Assembly: GCA_903845215.1 (NCBI GenBank) | Contig: CAIMWI010000012.1 | Location: forward strand, 42,385 to 106,384 | From: an uncultured Rhodobacterales bacterium | GTDB taxonomy: Bacteria > Pseudomonadota > Alphaproteobacteria > Rhodobacterales > Rhodobacteraceae | Direction of reading: 5' to 3' | DNA length: 64,000 nucleotides | Part shown: piece after piece, positions 1 through 8,996 of the stretch | Numbering within the stretch: position 1 is the first letter of the stretch | Layout of the letters: every line of letters starts with the position of its first letter | Notes under the pieces: generated by a model | What the model saw: the letters and a program-made list of their open reading frames with translations, nothing else | Databases searched by the model: none | What the model was told of the DNA's origin: nothing | Position numbers and translations under genes: made by a program

Positions 1-258
1 CGTCTCGCCGCCTGCTATGTTATCAAAGGCCTCGAACCCTGCATTGCGCATCACGGTGACGCATAGAAAATCCATCAAAACCGAACGGATGCGCGGATAA
101 GAGATCAGCTTGCGGCAGTCGATATAGGTCGGCGATGGCAAACCGCTTGCCAAAGTAAAAGGGGTGGCCGCGTTGAAATGCACAGCGCCAATTTCCAACA
201 ATGCGCGCGCCGTCAGACGGGCGATTTCTGTCTGTGATGGAAAATTGGCGGGGATCAT
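1..258 (-). CDS. pyrE: Orotate phosphoribosyltransferase, N-terminal part (cut by window edge)
   Basis: OPRTase joins orotate to PRPP to give OMP in pyrimidine synthesis in the cytoplasm. The 86 codons seen start at an ATG (258-256) with [15 protein letters not shown] and contain the family's substrate region, [19 protein letters not shown], followed by RSVLMDF. The C-terminal half with the PRPP loop lies beyond base 1, so the gene is partial because of the window and not because of damage. It follows pyrC on the same strand after 26 bases, so the two pyrimidine genes are probably co-transcribed in the order pyrC-pyrE. The identification rests on the N-terminal motif and the pyrC neighbour. 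Confidence 0.88.
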   Translation of the reverse strand, partial: MIPANFPSQTEIARLTARALLEIGAVHFNAATPFTLASGLPSPTYIDCRKLISYPRIRSVLMDFLCVTVMRNAGFEAFDNIAGGET

Positions 259-284
259 GGGCTGCTCCGAAGGTTGTGGAAAGG

Positions 285-1325
285 TTACGCCTGCACTTGC
301 CAGTGCACAGCAAAGCCGGGGTCAAAGACGGTGACAGGCCCGGCTTGTGACAGAATTTTAGTTGGAAAGACGGTCGGTTGGGCTGATTTGATCAAAGTGA
401 TCTGCGCTTCATTCTGCGGCAGGCCATAAAATGCGGCACCATTTTGGCTGGTGAACGCCTCTAGCTGGTTCAGAGCGCCCTCTTGTTCAAAGATATGCGC
501 CAAAAGCGGCATGGTATTGGTGGCCGTAAAGCACCCTGCACAGCCACAGGCATGTTCTTTCAAGGCGTCCACATGCGGTGCGCTGTCGGTTCCCAAAAAG
601 TAGCTGGCATGACCCGATGTTGCCGCGCGCAGCAGGGCCTGTCGATGCTTTTCGCGCTTGGCGACGGGCAGGCAGTAGTAATGGGGTTTGATGCCGCCCA
701 CCAAAAGGTGGTTACGGTTCAAGATCAAGTGGTGGGTTGTGATGGTCGCCGCAAGGTTTGGGCCTTCTGCCGCATAGCTCACGCCCTCTTGGGTCGTAAT
801 ATGCTCCATCACCACCCGCAACTGTGGCAAACGGCGACGCAAAGGGTCTAACACGGTGTCGATAAACACGGCTTCGCGGTCAAAGATATCGACCTGCGGT
901 GTTGTCACCTCGCCATGGGTGCACAGGGGCAGGCCTATGTCGGCCATCTTTTCTAACACGGGCATAACTTGGCCCAAGTCGCGCACCCCGCCGTGCGAAT
1001 TCGTCGTCGCGCCTGCGGGGTAAAGTTTGACCGCCTTGATCAGCCCAGACGAATGAGCCCTTGCCACATCGGCCGGATCGGTCGTTTCGGTCAGATACAA
1101 AGTCATCAAGGGTTCAAACTGCGCACCCTTGGGCAAAGCAGCCATAATGCGGGCGCGGTACGCTTCGGCCTGCGCCATCGTGGCGATGGGGGGGGCCAAA
1201 TTCGGCATAATGATCGCCCGCGCAAAATCGCGGGCCGATTCTGGTGCCACGGCGGCCAGCATAGCCCCGTCGCGCAGGTGCAGGTGCATGTCGTCTGGGC
1301 GGCGTAGGGTCAGGCTTTTGATCAT
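285..1325 (-). CDS. pyrC: Dihydroorotase
   Basis: Catalyses the reversible cyclisation of carbamoyl aspartate to dihydroorotate, the third step of pyrimidine synthesis. The 346-residue product has the size of the short PyrC class (E. coli type). The metal-binding HLHLRDG motif lies at about residues 14-20. Later metal-site regions are also visible: [14 protein letters not shown], which holds the lysine that is carboxylated in this family, CTHGE, ITTHH, and FLGTDSAPH with the catalytic aspartate. The ATG at 1325 gives the usual N-terminus (xxSLTxRRPDD); a purine-rich GGGGG sits very close before it. It is followed by pyrE. Confidence 0.95.
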   Translation of the reverse strand: MIKSLTLRRPDDMHLHLRDGAMLAAVAPESARDFARAIIMPNLAPPIATMAQAEAYRARIMAALPKGAQFEPLMTLYLTETTDPADVARAHSSGLIKAVKLYPAGATTNSHGGVRDLGQVMPVLEKMADIGLPLCTHGEVTTPQVDIFDREAVFIDTVLDPLRRRLPQLRVVMEHITTQEGVSYAAEGPNLAATITTHHLILNRNHLLVGGIKPHYYCLPVAKREKHRQALLRAATSGHASYFLGTDSAPHVDALKEHACGCAGCFTATNTMPLLAHIFEQEGALNQLEAFTSQNGAAFYGLPQNEAQITLIKSAQPTVFPTKILSQAGPVTVFDPGFAVHWQVQA

Positions 1326-1653
1326 CCCCCTGCCCTAGCCCAAAGCCGGCTTGATTTCCAGTGGGATTGCACCGCCGAACCGGGTGGATGGCCCCAAGAT
1401 TGACCGATGCCATAGCCAGCAATGCGCGATGTGGCCGTGGCTAACGATAGACGGCCCTATGCCAAACGGCTTGCGCAATCGGTGTTACACAAGCACGGCG
1501 CTTTCACGCAGTAGGGCCGGAAATCTGGTCTTTTATGCCTCGGACGGCGCCATGCTATCGCATATCAGCCTGCCTTTGTGGCAAATCTGCGAAGTGGATC
1601 GAGACTGCGTTGGCAGGTTTGCCGATTCGCGTGCAAACTTAAGGGATAAGTAC
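1326..1653. other. Intergenic region between divergent pyrC and OmpA-like gene
   Basis: This 328-base spacer separates two divergent genes and must hold promoters for both. It stays open in the OmpA reading frame for about 100 codons, but a clear signal peptide begins only at 1654, so the open frame is not treated as coding. No RNA gene, repeat or known operator was recognised. A Shine-Dalgarno-like AAGGGAT lies just before the ATG at 1654. Confidence 0.5.
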
Positions 1654-3732
1654 ATGAAGCGACTGATCAATCTTATGACGGCCCTGTCCTTGGCGCTTTA
1701 TGTCGTGCCACCCTTTGCGGCCCAAGCACAAGATTATCCCGTGGCTTTGGTGGGTGACATCCAAGTTATCTGCCTGCCCGACGCGCAGGCCCTGTGCCCA
1801 GAGGGGGCGTTTTGCACGATCCTAACCGGCCCTGACACCTGTCAAATGGATGCCGAGCAAGCCTTTGGGAATAAGGCCGCAGCAGATCAAGCAGCAGCGG
1901 ATCAAGCGGCCGCAGATCAGGCAGCGGCAGACCAAGCGGCAGCAGACCAAGCGGCAGCAGACCAAGCAGCGGCAGACCAAGCGGCAGATCAAGCAGCGGC
2001 AGACCAAGCCGCCGCAGATCAAGCGGCAGCAGATCAAGCAGCGGCAGACCAAGCGGCAGCAGATCAAGCAGCGGCAGACCAAGCAGCGGCAGACCAAGCA
2101 GCGGCAGATCAAGCAGCAGCAGATCAAGCAGCGGCAGACCAAGCAGCGGCAGACCAAGCAGCGGCAGACCAAGCAGCGGCAGACCAAGCAGCCGCAGACC
2201 AAGCAGCGGCAGACCAAGCAGCGGCAGATCAAGCAACAGCAGACCAAGCGGCCGCAGACCAAGCAGCGGCTGACGCGCAAAGTTTGCAAACCGTGTTGGT
2301 GGGCGAGCAGCCAGTCGTTTGCTTGATCACTGCCGACAGCCTTTGCCCCGAGGGCGCGTTTTGTATCACTCCTTCCACCCCAGACTCCTGTCAGGCCGAT
2401 GCGGAACAGGCCATTCTTCTTCAAAACCAAGCTGATCAGGCTGCCCTTCCTGAAACGCAGGTTGCAGAACAGGCTGCTGCGCAGGATGCTGAAGTTATCG
2501 CCGCCGCCGAAGCCGCCCAGCAGCAGGCCGAAGCCGAAGCAGCAGCCGATCCAACCCTCGTGCCCGTGGAAGCTTTGGTCGTAGAACCGCAAGCCGTAAG
2601 TGCCTTGGCCGAGGTTTTGGCAGAACCCCAATCGCCCACGCAAGATGCGGTGGAACCCACGGTGGCGGTTGCCGCCGCCACCGAGCCTGTTGATATCATG
2701 ACGCCACCGCAAGCGGATGCCCCGCCACCCGTGGGCGTTACGGTCACGACAGAAACCGTGACAAAGACCGTGACGCGAACGTCCTCACAAGAGTTTCAAT
2801 CCGCACCGGTGAAGATCGGGACTGATAAGAAATCGCATCTTTCGGATCTGGAAAAGGTCGGCTTGGTGGCTTTGGGCGCCTTGGTGATCGGGGCTATGAT
2901 CAATGACAACCGCCAGCAAGTTGTCTCCAACAGTGGCGACCGTGTGGTGGTGCGCCAATATGATGGCAGCTATATGGTCTATAAAGACGACGACGTCTTG
3001 CTGCGCCAACCGGGTTCAACCGTGACCACGCAAACTTTCCGCGATGGCTCCACACGCGTGATCGTTGTGCGGCCCGATGGCAGCCAGATTGTCACTATAC
3101 GCGACGCTTCAGGCCGGGCTTTGCAACGTGTGGCCTATGACCGCCTTGGCCATGCGACTGTGTTGATTGACGATGTGCAACCCGAAGTCTGGGTGGATGT
3201 GCGCGATCTGCCACGCCCGCGCCCGATACGCGCCACAATCGAGCTAGAGGACCAAGACGCCGCCCTGCGTGCAGCCTTGGCGGCTGCGGATGCCCAAGAG
3301 TTGGGGCGCAAATTCTCGCTTCGGCAAATTCGCACCATTCCCCAAGTGCGCAATCTGGCCCCCACGTTCAACCTAAGTGGCATCACTTTCGCCTCAAACT
3401 CAGCGGCAATTGATCCAAGCGAGGCTGCAAAGTTGAACAAATTGGGCACCTTCATCACAGACCGCATTGCTGAAAACCCCGGCGAGGTGTTCTTGATAGA
3501 AGGCCACACCGATGCCGTGGGCGCAGCGGCGTCCAACCTTGCCTTGTCAGACAGGCGGGCGGAATCGGTGGCCAAGGCCTTGACCGAATACTTTGCGGTG
3601 CCGCCAGAGAATTTGGTCGTCCAAGGCTATGGGGAGGCCGAACTTTTGGTGCAATCGCAAGGGGATGAACGCGCCAACCGCCGTGTCGCGGTGCGCATGA
3701 TCACAGCGCTATTGCAACAGGCCGCACGCTGA
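1654..3732 (+). CDS. OmpA-family envelope protein with AAADQ repeats
   Basis: A predicted exported protein of 692 residues. The start at 1654 is chosen because it has an AAGGGAT ribosome site and opens a typical signal peptide (residues 1-26, ending FAAQAQ). A four-cysteine module follows (Cys 40, 48, 54, 63, with CPEGAFC). Residues 75-207 are about 26 tandem AAADQ pentapeptides. A second copy of the cysteine module has identical spacing (Cys 223, 231, 237, 246). Then come an Ala/Gln/Glu-rich stretch, a hydrophobic segment (VGLVALGALVIGAMI), a region of short beta-like repeats (YDGSYMVYK, RPDGSQIVT), and a C-terminal OmpA peptidoglycan-binding domain with GHTDAVG and a final NRRVAVRM. The C-terminal domain is secure. 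The job of the repeat and cysteine parts is unknown; a periplasm-spanning spacer is an inference. A terminator follows. Confidence 0.85.
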   Translation: MKRLINLMTALSLALYVVPPFAAQAQDYPVALVGDIQVICLPDAQALCPEGAFCTILTGPDTCQMDAEQAFGNKAAADQAAADQAAADQAAADQAAADQAAADQAAADQAADQAAADQAAADQAAADQAAADQAAADQAAADQAAADQAAADQAAADQAAADQAAADQAAADQAAADQAAADQAAADQAAADQATADQAAADQAAADAQSLQTVLVGEQPVVCLITADSLCPEGAFCITPSTPDSCQADAEQAILLQNQADQAALPETQVAEQAAAQDAEVIAAAEAAQQQAEAEAAADPTLVPVEALVVEPQAVSALAEVLAEPQSPTQDAVEPTVAVAAATEPVDIMTPPQADAPPPVGVTVTTETVTKTVTRTSSQEFQSAPVKIGTDKKSHLSDLEKVGLVALGALVIGAMINDNRQQVVSNSGDRVVVRQYDGSYMVYKDDDVLLRQPGSTVTTQTFRDGSTRVIVVRPDGSQIVTIRDASGRALQRVAYDRLGHATVLIDDVQPEVWVDVRDLPRPRPIRATIELEDQDAALRAALAAADAQELGRKFSLRQIRTIPQVRNLAPTFNLSGITFASNSAAIDPSEAAKLNKLGTFITDRIAENPGEVFLIEGHTDAVGAAASNLALSDRRAESVAKALTEYFAVPPENLVVQGYGEAELLVQSQGDERANRRVAVRMITALLQQAAR
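1876..2274 (+). repeat. 15-bp tandem array encoding AAADQ
   Basis: Twenty-five full 15-base units, one 12-base unit (1981-1992, AADQ) and a final partial unit (2263-2274) run in frame inside the OmpA-like gene. Units differ mainly at synonymous third positions (gcg/gca/gcc, gac/gat); one unit reads ATADQ (2233-2247). Because the unit length is a multiple of three, other frames on both strands also stay open across the array and make spurious open frames. Copy number is likely to vary between strains. Confidence 0.95.
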
Positions 3733-3778
3733 CCCAATCGGGGCTTTTGGTCGGTGCTCGGGTTATCAAAACGCAAGG

Positions 3779-3803
3779 GGGCCGCTGGTGCGGCCCTTTC
3801 TTT
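3779..3803 (+). terminator. Rho-independent terminator after the OmpA-like gene
   Basis: A perfect 7-bp stem, GGGCCGC with GCGGCCC, closes a TGGT loop and is followed by TTTCTTT. It lies 46 bases after the stop codon of the OmpA-like gene and ends that transcript before alr. Confidence 0.85.
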
Positions 3804-4003
3804 GGTAGGCACAATCGTCAGTGCCAAAAGCAACTGTCGCTTGGCCAGGCCAGCGCCACCCAAGAATGCAACCCGATACACATTGCCAGACCAAAGGCTG
3901 ACCCTGCGCATCTTGACACTCTGTCCGTGCAAAAGAGCAGCCCTCGCCAGAGATGTTTTTCTTTTTCTCTTGACCCTACGCCCCTGCCTGTCAAAAGCCC
4001 GCC

Positions 4004-5050
4004 ATGGCTGTAGCAACCTTGACCCTTGATCTTGCCGCTTTGGCTGCCAATTGGCGGGCATTGGACCGTATGTCTGCCTCTGGGGTTCAGACGGCAGCGG
4101 TTGTGAAGGCAGACGGCTATGGTCTTGGCATAGAGGTTGTGGCGCGCTGTTTGGCGAAGGCCGGCGCGCGGCGGTTTTTTGTCGCCGCCGCCGAGGAAGG
4201 CCAACGCGCCCGCGAGGCTTTGGGGGCGGGGCCGCAGATTTGCGTGCTGTCGGGGCATATGGCGGGTGATGCGGGCTTGATCCGCGACTGTGACCTTACG
4301 TCCATGTTGAATTCGCTTGATCAAGTCACGCGCCATTTGGAATCGCTGCCTGGCCATGGGTTTGGCATACAGCTTGACACCGGCATGAACCGGCTAGGGA
4401 TGGAACTGGCCGAGTGGGAAGCCGTGGCGCCTTTTGTGCTGGAAGCGGGGCCTGATCTGCTTATGTCGCATCTGGCCTGTGCGGATGAACCGCATCACCC
4501 GATGAACGCGCATCAACTGGCCAATTTCCACGCCATGACAGACGGCACCGGTGTGGCACGCAGCCTGTCTGCCACGGGCGGCATTTTGTTGGGGCCGGCC
4601 TTTCACTTTGATCTAACCCGTCCAGGCATTGGCCTTTACGGCGGAAACCCCTTTAAGGCGGCACACCCTGTCGTGGCACTGTCTTTGCCCGTGATCCAAA
4701 CTCGGCGCGTTTCTATAGGGCAAACAGTGGGCTATTCAGCCACATGGACAGCCACGCGTCCCAGTCTGATTGCCACAGTTCAAGGTGGCTATGCCGATGG
4801 AATTTTAAGATCTTTGTCTGGCCGTGCCACGCTTTGGGCGGGGGATGTGCCCTGCCCTGTTGTCGGGCGTGTGTCGATGGATATGATCACCGTTGATGTC
4901 ACCGACCTGCCCCATATGCCCCAAACCCTTGACCTGATCGGCCCGCACCAAAGCCTGGACCATTTGGCCGAAGTGGCTGGCACGATTGGTTACGAGATTT
5001 TAACCCGTCTGGCCGCAAGGCTAGACCGCCACCTGATCGGAACCGCGTGA
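4004..5050 (+). CDS. alr: Alanine racemase
   Basis: PLP enzyme that interconverts L- and D-alanine, supplying D-alanine for peptidoglycan. The 348-residue product has the PLP lysine in [10 protein letters not shown] (Lys35), the barrel motif [11 protein letters not shown], the region GIGLYGGNP, and the second catalytic tyrosine in QTVGYSATW. The C-terminal beta domain contains GRVSMDM. The ATG at 4004 gives the normal start just before [12 protein letters not shown]. The stop overlaps the ATG of the MlaE-like gene, so cell-wall precursor supply and envelope lipid transport genes are translationally coupled here. Confidence 0.96.
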   Translation: MAVATLTLDLAALAANWRALDRMSASGVQTAAVVKADGYGLGIEVVARCLAKAGARRFFVAAAEEGQRAREALGAGPQICVLSGHMAGDAGLIRDCDLTSMLNSLDQVTRHLESLPGHGFGIQLDTGMNRLGMELAEWEAVAPFVLEAGPDLLMSHLACADEPHHPMNAHQLANFHAMTDGTGVARSLSATGGILLGPAFHFDLTRPGIGLYGGNPFKAAHPVVALSLPVIQTRRVSIGQTVGYSATWTATRPSLIATVQGGYADGILRSLSGRATLWAGDVPCPVVGRVSMDMITVDVTDLPHMPQTLDLIGPHQSLDHLAEVAGTIGYEILTRLAARLDRHLIGTA

Positions 5051-5829
5051 TGATCGCCCTGCGTCTTGCCCAGATAGGCCGCCCCGTTCTGGCCGTTCTG
5101 GCGGCTTTTGGCCGCGTGACGCTGTTTGGCTTTGACACAATCCGCCACCTGCTAAGTCTGCCGTTTTACGGGCGCGAATTTGGCCTTGCTTTGGTGCAAA
5201 TCGGATGGTTCTCCTTGCCGGTCGTCGGCCTGACAGCCTTTTTCACAGGCGGCGCATTGGCCTTGCAAATCTACTCTGGTGGCGCGCGGTTTAGCGCCGA
5301 GGCGGTGGTTCCCCAGATCGTCGCCATTGGTATGGCACGGGAATTGGGGCCGGTTTTGGGCGGTTTGATGGTGGCCGCGCGGGTTGCCTCTTCGATCGCG
5401 GCTGAAATTGGCACGATGAAAGTGACCGAACAAATTGACGCCTTGGTCACGCTGTCCACCCATCCCATGAAATACCTCACCGTGCCGCGTGTGCTGGCCG
5501 CGACGCTGGCTGTGCCGTTGCTGGTGGCCGTGGGCGACAGCATTGGTATTTTTGGCGGCTGGTTGGTGGGGGTGGGTACGCTGGGCTTTAACCCATCCAC
5601 CTACCTGAAAAACACCACCGACTTTCTGGAATTTTGGGATGTGGCCTCGGGCCTGATCAAGGGGGCTGTTTTCGGCTTTATCGTGGCACTGATGGGGTGC
5701 TATTTCGGCATGAATTCTGGGCGTGGCGCGCAGGGGGTGGGGGCGGCCACCAAGGCGGCTGTGGTGGCGGCTTCTGTGATGATTTTGGCTGCCAATTATG
5801 TGCTGACGCGGATGTTTTTCACATCATGA
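5050..5829 (+). CDS. mlaE: MlaE-family ABC transporter permease
   Basis: Inner-membrane permease of the MlaE/YrbE family, which moves phospholipids between inner and outer membrane in the Mla system. About 259 residues with five or six hydrophobic segments. The conserved central region is visible: PVLGGLMVAARVASSIAAEIGTMKVTEQIDAL, here with the family's AAEIGTM-x-V-x-EQIDAL signature. The start is the ATG at 5050, whose A is the last base of the alr stop; a GTG three bases earlier is the alternative. It overlaps mlaF by ATGA. No MlaD, MlaC or MlaB gene follows in this window. Confidence 0.9.
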   Translation: MIALRLAQIGRPVLAVLAAFGRVTLFGFDTIRHLLSLPFYGREFGLALVQIGWFSLPVVGLTAFFTGGALALQIYSGGARFSAEAVVPQIVAIGMARELGPVLGGLMVAARVASSIAAEIGTMKVTEQIDALVTLSTHPMKYLTVPRVLAATLAVPLLVAVGDSIGIFGGWLVGVGTLGFNPSTYLKNTTDFLEFWDVASGLIKGAVFGFIVALMGCYFGMNSGRGAQGVGAATKAAVVAASVMILAANYVLTRMFFTS

Positions 5830-6572
5830 TCACTTTATCCGGCGTGAAAAAATCCTTTGGCCCCAACCACGTTCTGCGCGGAGTGGATATGACCATCGCG
5901 CAGGGACAAAGCCTTGTCATCATTGGCGGGTCTGGCACGGGCAAGTCGGTTTTGCTGAAATGCGTGCTGGGTTTGGTGACGCCAGATGCAGGAACCATCA
6001 CGCTGGATGGTCAAGATGTTCGTCGCACTGATCGCGACGCGTTTCTGGCGCGGTTTGGCATGTTGTTTCAAGGCGGGGCATTGTTTGATTCGATGCGCGT
6101 GTGGGAAAATGTCGCCTTTCGCCTGCTGCGCGGGGCCAAAGCCATGCCCAAGGATCAGGCCCGCAGTGTCGCGATTGAAAAACTGCGGCGGGTTGGGCTA
6201 AGCGAAAGTGTCGCCGATCTGTTTCCGGCAGAGTTGTCGGGGGGGATGCAAAAGCGCGTCGGTCTGGCCCGCGCGATCGCAACCAATCCGGACGTTATCT
6301 TTTTTGACGAACCCACCACAGGACTTGATCCGATTATGTCTGGCGTGATCAACGCACTGATCCGCGAGATTGTGGTCGAGATGGGATCAACCGCCATGAC
6401 CATCACGCATGATATGTCTTCCGTGCGTGCGATTGCAGACCAAGTGGCGATGCTGCACGACGGGCTGATCCGATGGAGCGGACCGGTGGCCGATATGGAC
6501 ACCGCCGAAGACCCCTATTTGCAGCAGTTCATTCATGGCAGGGCCAAAGGCCCGATCGCAAGCCTGCGCTAA
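5826..6572 (+). CDS. mlaF: MlaF-family ABC transporter ATPase
   Basis: Cytoplasmic ATPase partner of the MlaE permease, 248 residues. Walker A is GGSGTGKS (residues 34-41), the Q-loop is at MLFQGGALFDS, the signature is ELSGGMQKRVGLARA, and Walker B is VIFFDEPTTGLDP, followed by the switch histidine in TITHDM. The start at 5826 overlaps the mlaE stop by four bases (ATGA). LFQ-GGALFDS and LSGGM are typical of the MlaF branch and not of importer ATPases. The gene ends five bases from the convergent cckA. Confidence 0.92.
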   Translation: MITLSGVKKSFGPNHVLRGVDMTIAQGQSLVIIGGSGTGKSVLLKCVLGLVTPDAGTITLDGQDVRRTDRDAFLARFGMLFQGGALFDSMRVWENVAFRLLRGAKAMPKDQARSVAIEKLRRVGLSESVADLFPAELSGGMQKRVGLARAIATNPDVIFFDEPTTGLDPIMSGVINALIREIVVEMGSTAMTITHDMSSVRAIADQVAMLHDGLIRWSGPVADMDTAEDPYLQQFIHGRAKGPIASLR

Positions 6573-6577
6573 GGTGC

Positions 6578-8884
6578 TTATTGCAACTGGGCTTGCACGG
6601 TGGCTGTCAGATCACCCAGCGAAAAAGGCTTGGGCAGGAACACCGAATTGGGAATGCGCGCCTGATCCTCGGACAATGCCTCTTCGGCATAGCCGGACAT
6701 GAAGATAACCTTGACATGGGGGCGATCTTTTAGCGCATGGGCCACCCAGGACGGGCCATCCAGCCCTGGCATGACAACATCGGTGACGAAAAGATCAACA
6801 TGCAAGTTGGGGTCTGATAGCGTGGTTAACGCGTCTTCGGCGGTTGGGGCCTCTAGCACGGTATAGCCGCGCAACCGCAAGGCGCGGCTGGCAAAGGCGC
6901 GCACGGGGGCCTCGTCCTCGACCAGCAGCACCACGCCTTCCCCTTGACGCAACACAACTTTTTTCACTGGTACGTCAGGCGTCTCTACCGGGCCAAGGTG
7001 CAATGGAAAGTAAAGCTGGAATTCTGTGCCCTGCCCCAGAATGGAATCGACAAAGATATATCCGCCCGATTGCTTGACGATACCGTAAGCCGTTGACAGG
7101 CCCAGTCCCGTACCCTCGCCCAGCTTTTTGGTGGTGTAGAAGGGTTCGAAGATCTTGGTCAGCAGATCTGCCGGAATGCCCGTTCCTGTGTCAGACACAG
7201 TGATCACGGCATAGTCTGCCGCCGGTACGGTGGCGTTATCGCGGATCAGGGGTGTGGCAAGCGTGACGGCATGGCTTGTGATCTTGATCGTGCCCCCATT
7301 TGGCATCGCATCGCGCGCGTTCACCACAAGGTTGATTAGCACCTGTTCCAATTGGCGTTTATCGGCCCTGATCGCGCCAAGATTATGCGCATGGGTCAAC
7401 AGCATCTGCACCCTTTCACCGACCAAACGGTTCAACAGATGCGCAAGGTCAGACAGCAGGTCTGCCAGATCCAACCTTTCCGGTTTCAGCGTTTGCTTGC
7501 GCGAAAAGGCCAGCAATTGATTGACCAAAGCAGCTGCGCGGTTGGCGTTTTGGTGAATTTGCACCAAGTCTGCATAATCGGTGTCTTCGCGCATATGACG
7601 CAACAGCAGCAGATCGCAATGCCCCGAAATGGCGGTAAGCAGATTGTTGAAATCATGTGCCACGCCACCCGCCAATTGGCCTATGGCCTGCATCTTCTGG
7701 CTTTGGGCAAACTGTGCTTCCAGCGTCTTGAGCGCGGTTGCATCTTGCAACACCGCCAAAACGCGGCGCTCTCCTTTTTCAGAACTGCGGCGCAGGGTAA
7801 CTTGCAAGTACACCTCACCCGCAAGCCCACTTGCGCGCAAAACTTCTGTTCGCGTTGGGCTGCGATCTTGAACGATGTCGTCCAGCCAATCCGCCACAGG
7901 GCGGCCCAAACCCTCGAACAATTCGTGAAACATCGCCCCTTCTGCCGCCGTTCCCTGCAGAATGCCGCGCGCTGCTGCATTGGCCACGATCAATCGCCCT
8001 TTGGCGGAAAACTTTACCAAAGGCACCGGCACAGCTTCAAATTCGGCCAAAGGCAAAGCCAAGGGCGGATCGCCAAGACCAGGCAACAGATAGATCTCGC
8101 GCTGGGCTTGGGGGCCTGCCAGTTCCGCCATCAGCGCGCGGATTGGGCCTTTTGGGGTTGCAACCTCGACCACGTCGCCCGGGTTGGCGCAGATCGGTGC
8201 AAAAATCTGGTCCAGTGTTTCGGGCATTTGGCCCAACAATTGTGTGGCCGCAGTGTTGGCGTACAGCACACCACCCTGGGCATTGGCGGTCAAGATCGGC
8301 AAGCTTAACAGATCCGCCGCAAAAGGTGCTTCGGGGCCGGCCTGCAGATTTTCCAGCCGCCAAACAAACTGATCCGCAGAAATTTTATGGACACATAAGC
8401 GCAAAAATCCTCCACCAATGGCGACCTGCTCTTTGGCCCAGCCCTCACGGCTTGTGCGGCACTGCAAGCGAAAAATCACCGCGGATGGCGATGCAAAATG
8501 TTGCTTTAGCGCCGAAAACAACGCCGCGCCATTCGCCACGCCAAACAAATCCGACGCGGCTTGGTTCTGAAGCAAGATAAGGCCCTGCGCATCTGCCACA
8601 ACACAAGGCACCGGATCTTGGCCGATAACGCGCCCAAGATACAAAGCTTCGCGGGCCGCATCGCGGCCCATGGCGTTTTGGCGCAGCTTTAACCCGATGA
8701 TCAAAAAGCAAAAGGTCAAAGCTGCACTGCCCGCAGCTGCCCGCAGAATGGCAGAAGGGGCTGCCACAGATAAAACAGCGCTGATCAAGCCTGCAGCCAG
8801 CAACCACGATGCAGGTTTTAGCCAGTGGTTCCGTGACGGCGTCTTTTGGTGGTCATCCCTGCAAGCGATCACCTTAGCCCCCAA
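6578..8884 (-). CDS. cckA: CckA-type hybrid sensor histidine kinase
   Basis: Membrane hybrid kinase of the CckA family, which in alphaproteobacteria feeds phosphate through ChpT to CtrA and CpdR; neither partner gene is in this window. Up to 768 residues. Two hydrophobic segments lie near the N-terminus (about residues 26-66), followed by PAS-like regions, the HisKA H-box [14 protein letters not shown], a HATPase domain ([37 protein letters not shown]) and a C-terminal receiver with the phosphoacceptor in [12 protein letters not shown]. The [10 protein letters not shown] box followed by a C-terminal receiver is characteristic of CckA. The start is uncertain: 8884 is a TTG, and a GTG at 8872 lies behind a GGGGG ribosome-like site. 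Confidence 0.9.
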   Translation of the reverse strand: MGAKVIACRDDHQKTPSRNHWLKPASWLLAAGLISAVLSVAAPSAILRAAAGSAALTFCFLIIGLKLRQNAMGRDAAREALYLGRVIGQDPVPCVVADAQGLILLQNQAASDLFGVANGAALFSALKQHFASPSAVIFRLQCRTSREGWAKEQVAIGGGFLRLCVHKISADQFVWRLENLQAGPEAPFAADLLSLPILTANAQGGVLYANTAATQLLGQMPETLDQIFAPICANPGDVVEVATPKGPIRALMAELAGPQAQREIYLLPGLGDPPLALPLAEFEAVPVPLVKFSAKGRLIVANAAARGILQGTAAEGAMFHELFEGLGRPVADWLDDIVQDRSPTRTEVLRASGLAGEVYLQVTLRRSSEKGERRVLAVLQDATALKTLEAQFAQSQKMQAIGQLAGGVAHDFNNLLTAISGHCDLLLLRHMREDTDYADLVQIHQNANRAAALVNQLLAFSRKQTLKPERLDLADLLSDLAHLLNRLVGERVQMLLTHAHNLGAIRADKRQLEQVLINLVVNARDAMPNGGTIKITSHAVTLATPLIRDNATVPAADYAVITVSDTGTGIPADLLTKIFEPFYTTKKLGEGTGLGLSTAYGIVKQSGGYIFVDSILGQGTEFQLYFPLHLGPVETPDVPVKKVVLRQGEGVVLLVEDEAPVRAFASRALRLRGYTVLEAPTAEDALTTLSDPNLHVDLFVTDVVMPGLDGPSWVAHALKDRPHVKVIFMSGYAEEALSEDQARIPNSVFLPKPFSLGDLTATVQAQLQ

Positions 8885-8996
8885 TGGGAATCACAATGCC
8901 TTACAATCACGTCGAAAGGGTTAAATCTGCCTTAACAAACACGCGGAGTTTGCACTGAGCGGACTATTTTTCAACTTAAAAGGGTGTGGGTGAACG

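Noticed and set aside
1351..1653. N-terminal extension of the OmpA-like protein by about 100 codons
   Set aside because: The extension has no domain character, and a clear signal peptide with a ribosome site starts at 1654.
1876..2274. CRISPR-like or beta-helical pentapeptide-repeat array
   Set aside because: There are no spacers, the units are coding and in frame, and AAADQ lacks the central leucine or phenylalanine of the A(D/N)LXX beta-helix family.
1766..2712. Long open frames on the minus strand and in a second plus frame across the AAADQ array, including a cysteine- and leucine-rich translation
   Set aside because: The 15-base unit keeps all frames open. Only the plus frame from 1654 continues into a signal peptide on one side and an OmpA domain on the other.
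3747..4013. Small open frames between the OmpA-like gene and alr
   Set aside because: They run over the terminator at 3779-3803 and into alr in another frame, with no ribosome site or recognisable protein.
7352..8308. Long open frame antisense to cckA
   Set aside because: It has no recognisable domain and mirrors the codon pattern of the well-supported cckA gene.
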